Origin: Paenibacillus polymyxa M1
GTDB taxonomy: Bacteria > Bacillota > Bacilli > Paenibacillales > Paenibacillaceae
Reading direction: 5' to 3'
Length of the DNA stretch: 64,000 nt
NCBI RefSeq assembly: GCF_000237325.1
Contig: NC_017542.1
Span: 1,309,501-1,373,500, forward strand
Part shown: piece by piece, positions 44,062 to 52,624 of the stretch
Numbering within the stretch: position 1 is the stretch's first letter
Layout: the number at the start of each line of letters is the position of its first letter
Program-made: the position numbers and the translations under genes
The notes under the pieces: generated by a model
The model's input: the letters and a program-made list of their open reading frames with translations, nothing else
The model's database searches: none
Told to the model about the DNA's origin: nothing

Positions 44062-45390
44062 ATGAAACTGGCTGTAATCGGTACTGGATACGTTGGACTC
44101 GTCTCAGGTGTATGTTTTGCGCAAAAAGGTAATGAGGTAATTTGTGTCGATCTGGAGCAGTACAAAATCGATATGTTGAACCGTGCGGAATCTCCGATTT
44201 ATGAACCAGGTATTGAGGAATTGATCGCGTTGAATCTGGAAGCTGGCCGTTTAGAGTTCACCTCGGATTTGGCCGATGCGGTACGTCGCTCGGATATCGT
44301 CATTTTAGCAGTAGGTACGCCTTCACTGGCTAACGGCGAGGCGAATTTGTCCTACATTGAACAGGCGGCCGCCGATGTCGGGAAAGCCATGAACGGGTAC
44401 AAGATTATTATGACTAAGAGTACCGTACCTGTCGGAACGAACGAAAAGATTAAGGACGTAGTGGCTCGTCATACGAGTTTGTCTTTTGATATTGTATCCG
44501 CGCCGGAGTTCCTGAGAGAAGGCTCAGCCATCAATGATACGCTTCATCCAGATCGCGTCATTATTGGTTTGGACAATACAGGTTTGCGTGAAACAATGGT
44601 CACTCTGCATCAGGTATTCACGGATAAAATCTATGTGACGGATATCCGCAGTGCTGAAATGATCAAATATGCCTCCAATGCGTTCCTGGCAACTAAAATT
44701 TCGTTTATTAACGAGATTGCTAATATTTGTGAAAAGGTTGGCGCGGACGTTACCTGTGTGGCTGAAGGTATGGGCATGGACAAACGGATTGGTTCCTCTT
44801 TCCTGCAAGCAGGGATCGGATACGGGGGCTCTTGCTTCCCGAAAGATACGAATGCGCTCATCCAAATTGCGGGTAATGTAGACTATGAATTTAAGTTGTT
44901 AAAATCGGTGGTAGAGGTAAATACCGACCAGCGCTTTATGATTGTATCCAAGCTGCGTGAATCGCTGGGTCAGCTAAACGGCGTATCGATTGGCATTTGG
45001 GGCCTCGCCTTCAAGCCCAATACAGATGATATCCGCGAAGCTCCAGCACTGGAAATCGTAGAAACGCTCATTCAGGCAGGTGCTATTGTCAAGCTGTATG
45101 ATCCCATTGCGATGGATAAATTCAAGGAGCGCGTAGATCACCCGAATATTATATGGTGCTCCTCCCCGCAGCAAGCCGCCGAAAGAAGCGATGCTGTGTG
45201 CCTGCTGACGGATTGGGAAGAGTTCAAAGAAGTTGATCTCGTGCAATTGGGCTCCATTCTACACAAGCCAGTTCTGATTGACGGTCGCAACGTATTCACC
45301 GAGGAACAGATCCAAGGCTCCGGGCTGGAATACTACTCCGTGGGTCGTCCGCGGATGAGTGGGTGGAACAGAGATAAAGTGGAAGTTTAA
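44062..45390 (+). CDS. ugd: UDP-glucose 6-dehydrogenase, copy 1
   Basis: A 442-residue enzyme that oxidises UDP-glucose twice to UDP-glucuronate. The Rossmann motif is KLAVIGTGYVGLVSGVCF; ESPIYEPGIEEL and SAPEFLREGSAI follow; the catalytic Cys258 is in GYGGSCFPKDT. The C-terminal UDP-binding domain has LAFKPNTDDIREAP. ATG 44062 is 9 bases after AAGGAGG, while the ATG at 44053 abuts it. Together with galU it provides glucuronate for the polymer. A second copy begins at 63801. Confidence 0.95.
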   Translation: MKLAVIGTGYVGLVSGVCFAQKGNEVICVDLEQYKIDMLNRAESPIYEPGIEELIALNLEAGRLEFTSDLADAVRRSDIVILAVGTPSLANGEANLSYIEQAAADVGKAMNGYKIIMTKSTVPVGTNEKIKDVVARHTSLSFDIVSAPEFLREGSAINDTLHPDRVIIGLDNTGLRETMVTLHQVFTDKIYVTDIRSAEMIKYASNAFLATKISFINEIANICEKVGADVTCVAEGMGMDKRIGSSFLQAGIGYGGSCFPKDTNALIQIAGNVDYEFKLLKSVVEVNTDQRFMIVSKLRESLGQLNGVSIGIWGLAFKPNTDDIREAPALEIVETLIQAGAIVKLYDPIAMDKFKERVDHPNIIWCSSPQQAAERSDAVCLLTDWEEFKEVDLVQLGSILHKPVLIDGRNVFTEEQIQGSGLEYYSVGRPRMSGWNRDKVEV

Positions 45391-45436
45391 AAGTGACAGA
45401 TTAAAAAGTGACTGTGGTGATGTGGGAGGCGCTGAA

Positions 45437-45576
45437 GGCGCTGCGCGTGCAGATTGTTCTTCCGATTGCTGTTATTCCCGGATTTTCTAGATTGTATAAA
45501 ACATTCAAAGGTTAAAATCCGGGGATAAAGGCAAACGCTGACGCTTCTTCAGAACAATTCTGTCCGCTCCGCTGCT
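45437..45576 (-). repeat. 140-bp stem element, copy A
   Basis: First of four related 140-bp elements, here in minus orientation 46 bases after the ugd stop. It has an outer stem (AGATTGTTCT against AGAACAATTCT), an inner stem (CCCGGATTTT against AAAATCCGGG), a conserved left internal-loop side GAAGAAGCG-TCAGCG-TTTGCC and a right side AACAGCAATCGGAAGA. The flanks AGCAGCGGAG and GCGCAGCGCC also recur. It is the most diverged copy. The stems are kept by paired changes relative to the other copies. Confidence 0.8.
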
Positions 45577-45860
45577 TTTGCCGCACCAAGTCACGATGTT
45601 TAATCTCCCACCTTATGGGATGGGAGTAGAAGGGCGTATCGGAAGGAGCGGCATAGTTGAGCCGCTCCTTCCGATTAAGACGCCATTGCGGTTGTCGCAG
45701 CAATCTTGGCAAGGCGTTACGAAACCTCGATTACTAGAAGCTTGCAAGCACAGCGGGCAAGCGCCGAAAGCGTGAAATTTTTACAGGCTGACCGGACTTA
45801 ATAATGTCCGGTCGTGCCTTTTGCACCACAAGGTATGATCGATATGATGCATTTTTTGAG
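45577..45860. other. Spacer between inverted elements A and B, with three hairpins
   Basis: No gene is supported. Hairpins: CTCCCA/TGGGAG at 45605-45626; a perfect 14-bp stem TCGGAAGGAGCGGC/GCCGCTCCTTCCGA at 45639-45674 with no T-run; and GACCGGAC/GTCCGGTC at 45790-45813. The first is the reverse-complement counterpart of the hairpin at 59951-59972 in the other spacer. Confidence 0.6.
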
Positions 45861-46000
45861 TAGCGCAGGAATGGATTTGAATCTGGAGAAGCGATAGCGT
45901 TCGCCTTTGGACCGGGATTCAAACCTTGATACGATTTTATACAATCGAATGAATCCCGATCCAACAGCGATCGAAAGATCAAATCGAGCCCGTAGCGGGT
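45861..46000 (+). repeat. 140-bp stem element, copy B
   Basis: Plus-orientation copy ending 55 bases before the manC start codon. Outer stem GATTTGA/TCAAATC, inner stem CGGGATTC/GAATCCCG, apical CGATT/AATCG. The conserved loop sides read GGAGAAGCGATAGCG then TTCGCCTTTG on the left and CAACAGCGATCGAAAGA on the right. If transcribed with the operon it would sit in the manC leader. Confidence 0.85.
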
Positions 46001-46055
46001 CACTCAACCTTGCCCCATTCGATCACCAACCAATATAGAGAGGAAGTGGAGATTT

Positions 46056-47432
46056 ATGAAGCTCGTACTTTTGTCTGGTGGTTCCGGTAAAAGATTATGG
46101 CCGTTATCCAACGATTCCCGTTCCAAACAATTTTTGAAGGTACTGGAGAGCCCGGAAGGGATTTCGGAATCCATGGTACAGCGGGTATGGAGACAATTGG
46201 GAGACAACGGATTATCCGAATCCTCGTTTATTGCGACAGGGAGAGCGCAGGTCGAAATGATCCAGAGTCAAATCGGATCGAATACGCGCATCATTGTTGA
46301 GCCGGAACGCAGAGATACCTTTCCTGCGATTGCGCTGACAGCGACTTATCTATATTCCATTGCGGGTGTTTCGCCTGATGAAATTATAGCTATATTGCCT
46401 GTAGATCCTTATGTAGAGGATGCTTTCTTTGCTTCCGTAGCCCAACTCGAACATACACTTCAGGAGAGTGAAGGAAAGCTTGCACTAATCGGGGTTGTCC
46501 CTTCCTATCCTTCAGAGAAATACGGTTATATTATTCCGAAAAACGATGCCACTCAAGGTAGCACAGGCTACCGCGAAGTGAGCCATTTTCAAGAGAAACC
46601 CGACCGGGAGCAGGCGGAGCGTCTAATGGAACGCAATGCTCTATGGAACTGCGGGGTTTTTGCATTCAAATTAAGCTATTTGCTGGATATTTTGGCATCC
46701 AAGGGCCTGCCGCTGAATTATGAAGAAATGCAAAAACAATATGCGTCTCTGGAAAAAATCAGCTTTGACTACGAAGTAGTCGAGAAGGAAAAAGACATCG
46801 TGGTGCTTCCGTACGATGGTTTTTGGAAGGATCTAGGAACCTGGAATACACTCACAGAAGAGATGTCTCATCAGCAAGTGGGTAGAGGGGTAGTAACGGA
46901 AGATTGCGTCAATACGAGTCTTATTAATGAGTTGGACATTCCTGTGGCGATCATTGGAACGAATGATCTGATTGTAGCCGCTAGCCCAGATGGCATTCTT
47001 GTGACCAATAAGGCAGAAAGTCCACGCATCAAGGAAGTGCTCAAGGCTCATGATCAGCGTCCAATGTATGAAGAACGTCGTTGGGGACAGTATCGGGTTG
47101 TAGACTATGTAAAGTATGACGAGGGTAATGAGGTACTGACCAAACGAATCCGCGTACACAAAGGTAAAAATATCAGCTACCAGCTTCACTTCAAACGAAG
47201 TGAAATCTGGACCATTATTAGCGGCGAAGCGGAAATTATTTTGAATGAGAAGCTGCATAAAGTAAAGGCCGGTGACGTAGTTCGCATCCCTGAAGGGACG
47301 AAGCATAGCATTTTGGCTGTAACCGATGTGGATTTGATTGAAGTTCAGACTGGCTCTGAGTTGGTTGAAGAGGATATTGTACGCTTTTGTATGGATTGGA
47401 ATGAAATTTCTCGTCATCAATTTATCTCGTAA
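46056..47432 (+). CDS. manC: Mannose-1-phosphate guanylyltransferase with cupin domain
   Basis: The 458-residue enzyme makes GDP-mannose. N-terminal LLSGGSGKRLWPLS is the nucleotidyltransferase signature; FVEKP-like FQEKPDREQA, WNCGVFAF and FWKDLGTWNTL follow. A cupin domain sits at residues 350-440 (KGKNISYQLHFKRSEIW, GDVVRIPEGTKHS), as in the bifunctional ManC/AlgA type, although the usual HHHR of the isomerase part is QLHFKR here, so isomerase activity is uncertain. GDP-mannose feeds GT4 enzymes and the gmd-fcl fucose branch at 55092-57040. Start ATG follows AGAGAGGAAG. Confidence 0.93.
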   Translation: MKLVLLSGGSGKRLWPLSNDSRSKQFLKVLESPEGISESMVQRVWRQLGDNGLSESSFIATGRAQVEMIQSQIGSNTRIIVEPERRDTFPAIALTATYLYSIAGVSPDEIIAILPVDPYVEDAFFASVAQLEHTLQESEGKLALIGVVPSYPSEKYGYIIPKNDATQGSTGYREVSHFQEKPDREQAERLMERNALWNCGVFAFKLSYLLDILASKGLPLNYEEMQKQYASLEKISFDYEVVEKEKDIVVLPYDGFWKDLGTWNTLTEEMSHQQVGRGVVTEDCVNTSLINELDIPVAIIGTNDLIVAASPDGILVTNKAESPRIKEVLKAHDQRPMYEERRWGQYRVVDYVKYDEGNEVLTKRIRVHKGKNISYQLHFKRSEIWTIISGEAEIILNEKLHKVKAGDVVRIPEGTKHSILAVTDVDLIEVQTGSELVEEDIVRFCMDWNEISRHQFIS

Positions 47433-47531
47433 TTATTTGCGTAAAAACGTAAAAAAGAAGATTTGATGAAAAATAATGTCCCAAACTGTCGAAATTGGGC
47501 GAAAACCTGTAAATTCATGAACATGACCTAT

Positions 47532-47558
47532 TAAATTTTGGTAAAAAAAAGTCGATAC
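47532..47558 (+). promoter_or_regulatory. Sigma-D (sigma-28)-like promoter ahead of the c-di-GMP riboswitch
   Basis: TAAATTTT at 47532-47539 and GTCGATAC at 47551-47558 fit the motility sigma consensus TAAAGTTT and GCCGATAA. The distance from TAAA to GTCGATAC is 15 bases, as expected. The predicted transcript would start near 47565, about 25-30 bases before the riboswitch aptamer. No good sigma-A pair is seen in this gap. Confidence 0.5.
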
Positions 47559-47589
47559 TTAGGGTAAGAAGGAATCCAAACTCCTTCCA

Positions 47590-47676
47590 ACGATAAACGC
47601 AGCCCTGTCGAAAGACTGGTACGCAAAGCTAAAGGGCCTTCCCGTAAGGATGGCAGCCTGGCTACCGAAAGGAAGA
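47590..47676 (+). ncRNA. Cyclic-di-GMP class I riboswitch (GEMM-I)
   Basis: The core matches the GEMM-I aptamer: a stem capped by a GAAA tetraloop (CTGTC-GAAA-GACTGG), the near-invariant ACGCAAAGC (47621-47629), a CCTT/AAGG stem, and GGCAGCC followed by GGCTACCG (47652-47667). The ribosome site AAAGGAAGAG (47668-47677) starts on the base after the aptamer, and the GTG start codon is at 47683, so control is probably at translation initiation. GAAGGA/TCCTTC upstream (47569-47587) could swap pairing with that ribosome site. The sign of the response is unknown. Confidence 0.93.
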
Positions 47677-47682
47677 GCTAAA

Positions 47683-49284
47683 GTGAGATTCAATTTTATT
47701 CCTCTGTATCGACTGATACGTCATGTACTCCCCGTTGTTATACTTTTTTCTTTGTTTCCCGTCGGCTTTGGTGATTCTCTGTCTGTGGTGAATGCCGCTT
47801 CATTACAACCTGTTAATTCGGACGCTTCTACTCAGGCCCGTGAACTATACAATTATTTACTCAGCATCTCTGGAAAGAAAACAGTCACTGGTCAGCATGA
47901 TTATTTGGAAAGTCCAGATGAATTAAGCAACAAGGTCCAAAAAATCAGCCAGGCGTATGTGGGTCTGCACGGCTATGAGATGGGAGCCATCTCTGGTCAA
48001 TCCGACACTACAGAAGCAGCACAACGTAAAAATGTTGTCGATAGCGCTATTCGTTGGAGCAGAGCTGGTGGCATTGTGACGATGACTTTTCATGAAGCGT
48101 TGCCGGGTAGACCGCTGACTTGGGCCAATGTGCAGGCGAAAGTAAGTCAGGCGGAGTTCAATAAATACGTGACACCAGGCACTACGCAGTATAACCTCTT
48201 CATTGCCGATCTGGATAAGGTCGCTGTATCGTTAAAGCAGCTTCGTGATGCAGGTGTTCCAGTATTGTGGAGACCTTATCATGAAATGAATGGTGACTGG
48301 TTCTGGTGGGGAAACAAAAACAATTTCAATCAGCTATGGAATATCATGTACGACCGTTTTGTAAACACGCATCAGTTGAACAATCTGCTGTGGGTGTGGA
48401 GTCCCAATGCTCCCAATTCCTACACTGTCCCGTATACCCCGAAATATCCGGGGGATGACAAAGTGGATATTTTGGCAGTAGACATCTACAACAATGATTT
48501 TAAGCAAAGTCATTATGAAGGACTGCTCGGGTTGGCACGGAATAAGCCGATTGCCATTGGCGAGCATGGTGAGATGCCTAGCTCTGAGGTGTTGCAGGCA
48601 CAGCCCAAATGGGTGTATTCCATGACTTGGGGCAAGATGCTGACTGAGAATAACACAACCAATCAAATACAGGATTATATGAACGATTCGAGGAGTTTGA
48701 CACGGGATGATGTGAAAAATGGGCTGGCAGCAATCCAACAACCTGGGGCAGATGTGCCGACTTTACCGGATGAGGGACAAAGTGAGCCTATCCCGGTTCC
48801 GCCAGTAGTAATCGTACCTCCAGCTCCGACTCCTCCTTCTGTTCCTGATGTAGTATATGTGAACGGGCTGCGGGGCGAATATTTTAACAATATGAATGTG
48901 AACGGCAGTCCTGTTTTGATCCGTACAGACAGCAAGCTGGATTATAACTGGCGCGCCGTTGCTGCTGATCCCAAGGTAAATGCCGACCAGTTCTCGGTTC
49001 GCTGGACAGGTAAAATCAAACCACAATACAGCGAGACCTATACATTTACAACGATATCCGATGATGGTATTCGCGTATGGGTAGACGGCAAGCTGGTGAT
49101 TGACAGTTGGTTCAAACAAAGCTGGACAGAGCGTAAAGGCAGTATTGCTTTGGAAGCAGGTAAAATGGTAGATCTAAAAGTGGAATACTATGATGAAAAA
49201 GGCGATGCGATGGCTCGTCTGATGTGGGAAAGTCAGCATGAAGCGAAAGCGGTGGTTCCCGGAAACGCTTTGTTTCTTCCTTGA
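47683..49284 (+). CDS. Secreted GH26 endo-beta-mannanase-like hydrolase with PA14 domain
   Basis: A 533-residue exported enzyme. A signal peptide spans about residues 1-40 (LPVVILFSLFPVGFG core, cleavage near VNAAS). The GH26 domain has the acid/base Glu201 in WRPYHEMNGDWFWWG and nucleophile Glu294 in IAIGEHGEM. A Pro-rich linker leads to a C-terminal PA14 domain (GLRGEYFNNMNV, DDGIRVWVDGKLVID), a carbohydrate-binding module. GTG 47683 is used: the ATG at 47650 lies inside the riboswitch core. It may cut mannosyl links in the locus's own EPS or plant mannan. Confidence 0.92.
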   Translation: MRFNFIPLYRLIRHVLPVVILFSLFPVGFGDSLSVVNAASLQPVNSDASTQARELYNYLLSISGKKTVTGQHDYLESPDELSNKVQKISQAYVGLHGYEMGAISGQSDTTEAAQRKNVVDSAIRWSRAGGIVTMTFHEALPGRPLTWANVQAKVSQAEFNKYVTPGTTQYNLFIADLDKVAVSLKQLRDAGVPVLWRPYHEMNGDWFWWGNKNNFNQLWNIMYDRFVNTHQLNNLLWVWSPNAPNSYTVPYTPKYPGDDKVDILAVDIYNNDFKQSHYEGLLGLARNKPIAIGEHGEMPSSEVLQAQPKWVYSMTWGKMLTENNTTNQIQDYMNDSRSLTRDDVKNGLAAIQQPGADVPTLPDEGQSEPIPVPPVVIVPPAPTPPSVPDVVYVNGLRGEYFNNMNVNGSPVLIRTDSKLDYNWRAVAADPKVNADQFSVRWTGKIKPQYSETYTFTTISDDGIRVWVDGKLVIDSWFKQSWTERKGSIALEAGKMVDLKVEYYDEKGDAMARLMWESQHEAKAVVPGNALFLP

Positions 49285-49332
49285 TAGATACTCTTTCCCG
49301 GTCATAAATTTTGAGGAGAGAGGGTGTATCAT

Positions 49333-51627
49333 ATGATGAAAAAATGGTTGACCCATAGGTATACGGTCGTATTATCCGGATTACTAGGTGTCGCAGCTCT
49401 AACCATGATCGCTTGGTTTATATACACGCCTTCAAAAAGTGCAGAATTGCAGACGGATAAGGTAGCGGCGGCCAGTCCAGTATGGAAGCTGGGCCAGAGG
49501 GATGACTCTTCAGCTGAATTTAAAGGAGTGGTCGGTAGGGATAATATCGAAATTTCTGGAGCAGCAGCTTCTACTGAATCCTCTGCTAAAGGAACATTCT
49601 CGGCGTTGTCGGAAGCAGAGAGTACAACAGTTCCGGTATTGCTCAGCAGTGGAGATATTCCTCCAGGTTTGAATGCATCCACGAATCCAGAACTGTCACT
49701 TCAGTATAAACTGAATCAGGTTCCTCCCAATGGTATGATATTCCGTGTTCGGATTTTGGATGCGGGCAAAGCGGTGCCGCAGATGGCTGTCTTTTCAAAT
49801 CACCAGCTGTCTGGAATTATTCAGATTGCCGGGGTATCCGGTACTGGGAGTACCTATAACTTCAAAAATAACTACGAGCTGTATATCCCCAAAGAACAAT
49901 TGCAAAGCGGTGTTAACGTACTCAAGCTAAAGACAGCGCGCTGCCTATACTGCTCCTCTGCAGAAGATAAAAATGTGTGGTGGACTTGGGATGACTTGAG
50001 CTTGGAGACGTTAGCTTCCCCTGCGGCCGAACCAGTACATGGGAAATATATACTGACCGGTACGAATGTGAATAATAAAGAATTTTATTATGATCAGGGT
50101 GCAGTTAAGCATCTACCTTACGTTCTCAAATGGCTGGGAATTGCTTATAGTGGCAACGTCATGAGGGTAACTTGTGCCAGTAATGTAGGCAAGGCATGCA
50201 CAGATGTGGATGATTACTATCAAACGTTAAAGCAGTATAATATGCAATCGTCTGCTTTGTATCTATACACAGGTGATATCAAGCTGCAAAAAGACGGTGC
50301 TCTGCCAGAGACGGCCAAGCAAAAGTTGCGTGATTATGTAAAAAAATACGGTTCATACCTTCAATATTATGAAGTAGATAACGAACCTGGATTGTTTAAC
50401 CGTTCCAAGGCGGTAGACCTGGCTGTGGCTAAGTGGTTGAATACGGAAGGCAAGCAATTGGCACCGCATCTCAAAACCGTAGCGCCGGGTTGGGCCTACT
50501 GGCCGACATACTCTACCAAGGCGTGCAAAAATCAAACCGGAGGTACGCAAAAATGCGGTGATCCGGATGGATGGGAACGGGACCCGGCGCAGCGTAAACA
50601 GCTGGAAGAAGTCACCGACCTGACCAACGGACATGCCTACGGTGAATCGTATAATGAAGAGGGCGGGGGCAGCTTCGTTCAGAATTTGAAAACCTTCGGT
50701 GGTTCGAGCAACGGACTGGCGAAAAAGATGCTAAACACGGAGTTTGGTACTAACGATACGCATCGAGACAATCCTGATTACGGGGCTAGTCAGCCACAAG
50801 CAGCTGCATTCGATCGGATTATGCGATCGCAAATCGGGTTTGCCGATATGTTTATCCAGCACGCTGCTTTTTATAAGGATTATACGCTGTTTAAAACGGG
50901 CTTTGATCTGCAAAGTCACAACCCGGCTAACACGGAAATTTATCCGTTTGGGCAAGGACAGGACACTCGCGTTAAGATCATGAGACGCTTGAGTCTAGCG
51001 TATGCTACGCATGGTAAACCGCTGACTTATACCATACTGAATCCAGAGGAGACGAAGGATAAGATGGTCTATGTTCGCGCGGTGGATACATCCAAGCTTA
51101 AACCACTGTCAGGTAGCGGCGCTACCTCGAACAAATTGCTGGTGAACCTAGTGAATTTTGAATCCACAACGCAGACCGTTCGTGTGCGGGTAACGATGCC
51201 GAAAGCTGGCTTGTACACGGGGGAACGTTTCGGAGCGGGTTCCACCTACTCTCAGGCGCAGCGATCCATATCAGGTCTCAAGGCTTCTCCTGCCCTTGAT
51301 TTCGAAGAAAAGCTGGGTCCTGGCGAATCGGTACAATATATTTTGGAACTAAAAAGTACAGATCAAACCACGGCCTCTGCCCCAACAGAGGTAAAAGCAG
51401 CCTCAATTCAGGATGGGGCGGTAAAGATTAATTGGCTTCAAGCAGAAGGCATATCATCCTATGATGTGCTGCGTGCTGACCGTACAGACGGTGCCTATCA
51501 GGTGATTGCCTCGCAAGTAGAAGGAAGCACGTATACGGACCGCACCGTAAAAGCTGGAAGTCATTATGTCTACAAAGTCCGAGCGACCGGAGGTACTCAG
51601 GTTTCTCAGGCAGCCGAGGTTGCTTAG
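49333..51627 (+). CDS. Membrane-anchored clan GH-A glycoside hydrolase with fibronectin III domain
   Basis: A 764-residue protein. A hydrophobic N-terminal segment (VLSGLLGVAALTMIAWFIY, about residues 12-32) anchors or exports it. Residues 60-230 are beta-rich. The catalytic (beta/alpha)8 part has Glu351 in YYEVDNEPG (acid/base, N-E-P) and Glu470 in LNTEFGTND as likely nucleophile, a GH39/GH5-like layout. A fibronectin III domain ends the protein (about 680-764). The exact family is unknown to me. It starts 48 bases after the GH26 stop behind AGGAGAGAGG, so it should share the riboswitch-controlled transcript. Confidence 0.82.
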   Translation: MMKKWLTHRYTVVLSGLLGVAALTMIAWFIYTPSKSAELQTDKVAAASPVWKLGQRDDSSAEFKGVVGRDNIEISGAAASTESSAKGTFSALSEAESTTVPVLLSSGDIPPGLNASTNPELSLQYKLNQVPPNGMIFRVRILDAGKAVPQMAVFSNHQLSGIIQIAGVSGTGSTYNFKNNYELYIPKEQLQSGVNVLKLKTARCLYCSSAEDKNVWWTWDDLSLETLASPAAEPVHGKYILTGTNVNNKEFYYDQGAVKHLPYVLKWLGIAYSGNVMRVTCASNVGKACTDVDDYYQTLKQYNMQSSALYLYTGDIKLQKDGALPETAKQKLRDYVKKYGSYLQYYEVDNEPGLFNRSKAVDLAVAKWLNTEGKQLAPHLKTVAPGWAYWPTYSTKACKNQTGGTQKCGDPDGWERDPAQRKQLEEVTDLTNGHAYGESYNEEGGGSFVQNLKTFGGSSNGLAKKMLNTEFGTNDTHRDNPDYGASQPQAAAFDRIMRSQIGFADMFIQHAAFYKDYTLFKTGFDLQSHNPANTEIYPFGQGQDTRVKIMRRLSLAYATHGKPLTYTILNPEETKDKMVYVRAVDTSKLKPLSGSGATSNKLLVNLVNFESTTQTVRVRVTMPKAGLYTGERFGAGSTYSQAQRSISGLKASPALDFEEKLGPGESVQYILELKSTDQTTASAPTEVKAASIQDGAVKINWLQAEGISSYDVLRADRTDGAYQVIASQVEGSTYTDRTVKAGSHYVYKVRATGGTQVSQAAEVA

Positions 51628-51692
51628 TTACACCGGAATGCATATAGGACCTTACCTCATGAATATCTAACATCATTCCGAAAGAAAGCAAA

Positions 51693-51736
51693 AAAGAACC
51701 TATCAGGAGAAAATAGGACCTGACAGGTTCTTTTTT
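51693..51736 (+). terminator. Rho-independent terminator after the hydrolase pair
   Basis: AAGAACCT-A-TCAGG pairs with CCTGA-C-AGGTTCTT (13 bp, one mismatch), followed by six Ts. It isolates the two hydrolase genes from the region of the XRE regulator. The stretch 51737-51936 is AT-rich; TATAAT at 51848-51853 may be a -10 for the small gene at 51937. Confidence 0.88.
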
Positions 51737-51936
51737 ATTTGTAAATCGTTCTGAATTGCCAATACTTTACGTATAATGGAGAAAAAAATAAGAAAATCCT
51801 TTTATATTCTCGTCATAAGACGACAACATTGCAGGTATGTATTCATATATAATAGTTTTGTTCATGACTATACATACATGGTTTGTAGGGAATTTCTTTC
51901 CGGTGACCAAGACTAATAAAGTGAGGTTAGTGCTGA

Positions 51937-52119
51937 ATGAACAAGGAAACAGAATTAGGGGGGAATGGCCCTCTTCTTCGAGACAACGCACGGAAAGCAG
52001 GCAAAGCAGCCATCCACTTGGACATCCGGAACATTTTGCTCCAATGTGGGATCACGACACCAGAATGGCTGGAGGGCGATGCTGATAGAACGAAGTACCG
52101 GAAAGACAAGCGCGTGTAA
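51937..52119 (+). CDS. Small protein of unknown function convergent to the XRE regulator
   Basis: A 60-residue reading frame starts at an ATG with GTGAGGTT upstream. The product is charged, with one probable helix (AAIHLDIRNILLQCG) and a basic tail (RTKYRKDKRV). No family is recognised. It is convergent with the XRE gene and 51 bases from it. Small partners next to SinR-like regulators can be anti-repressors, but it does not look like SinI. Overlapping frames on both strands make the call uncertain. Confidence 0.4.
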   Translation: MNKETELGGNGPLLRDNARKAGKAAIHLDIRNILLQCGITTPEWLEGDADRTKYRKDKRV

Positions 52120-52170
52120 TTTTCAGTTGCTGGTCCTACTTGAGCAAAACATCAAGCAGCGGCGCGTTCC

Positions 52171-52539
52171 TTATTCCATCATTCGTTCCATTCGAACAAA
52201 CGCGATAAAACGTTTGGCTTCTTCCTCAGACAAGGTGCGTCCGTCAATCGTCAGGTTAAAACGTTGCAGGATATTCTCGTCGGACAGTTCAAGCTGATCC
52301 ACAAATTCCCTCACATCTGAATCCAATATTGCTGTCGGGTGGCTCGTACGTCCCACCAAATAATCGATGGTTACCTCGAAAATATCAGCGAGCTTGGTCA
52401 GGGTCTCAAAGTCTGGCTTGCGTCTATTTTTTTCATAGTGAGAAAGAGCCGCCCGCGTAATTCCGAGGGATTGCGCTAATTCCTCTTGTTTTAGTCCCTT
52501 ATGTTCTCGTAATTCAGCGATGCGGGTTCCATAATTCAT
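52171..52539 (-). CDS. XRE-family (SinR-like) transcriptional regulator
   Basis: A 122-residue regulator. Residues 5-62 form a helix-turn-helix of the Cro/CI type: RIAELREHKGLKQEELAQSL, then ITRAALSHYEKNRRKPDFET with ADIFEVTIDYLVGR closing the domain. The C-terminal half (about 75-122) is helical and may dimerise. It is divergent from EPS module 2, and two perfect palindromes lie at the shared promoter region, so it is a good candidate repressor of that module and of itself. SinR plays this part for eps in Bacillus subtilis; orthology is not claimed. Confidence 0.92.
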   Translation of the reverse strand: MNYGTRIAELREHKGLKQEELAQSLGITRAALSHYEKNRRKPDFETLTKLADIFEVTIDYLVGRTSHPTAILDSDVREFVDQLELSDENILQRFNLTIDGRTLSEEEAKRFIAFVRMERMME

Positions 52540-52593
52540 CTGTTTTTCCTCCTGAAGGCAAGGTTAAGAGAGGTAAGAAAAGCAATTTTGCGC

Positions 52594-52622
52594 TTGACAA
52601 GATACAATTTGTATCATAAATT
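52594..52622 (+). promoter_or_regulatory. Promoter of EPS module 2
   Basis: TTGACA (52594-52599) and TAAATT (52617-52622) with a 17-base spacer point toward the second Wzz gene. The palindrome GATACAATTTGTATC fills the spacer. The leader of about 240 bases that follows has a hairpin at 52696-52733 (GCCA-CGA against TCG-TGGC, with AGCA/TGCT at the tip). Confidence 0.6.
52601..52615. promoter_or_regulatory. Operator palindrome 1, between -35 and -10
   Basis: GATACAATTTGTATC is a perfect 7-1-7 palindrome placed between the -35 and -10 boxes, where a bound XRE dimer would block RNA polymerase. This size and placement are typical of Cro/CI-type repressor sites. Confidence 0.65.
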
Positions 52623-52624
52623 AA

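Noticed and set aside
48334..49119. Minus-strand frames opposite the GH26 gene
   Set aside because: They are shadows of the GH26/PA14 coding region, which has clear catalytic motifs on the plus strand.
51965..52297. 110-codon plus-strand frame running into the XRE gene
   Set aside because: It overlaps the XRE coding region on the other strand by over 120 bases and shows no recognisable pattern.
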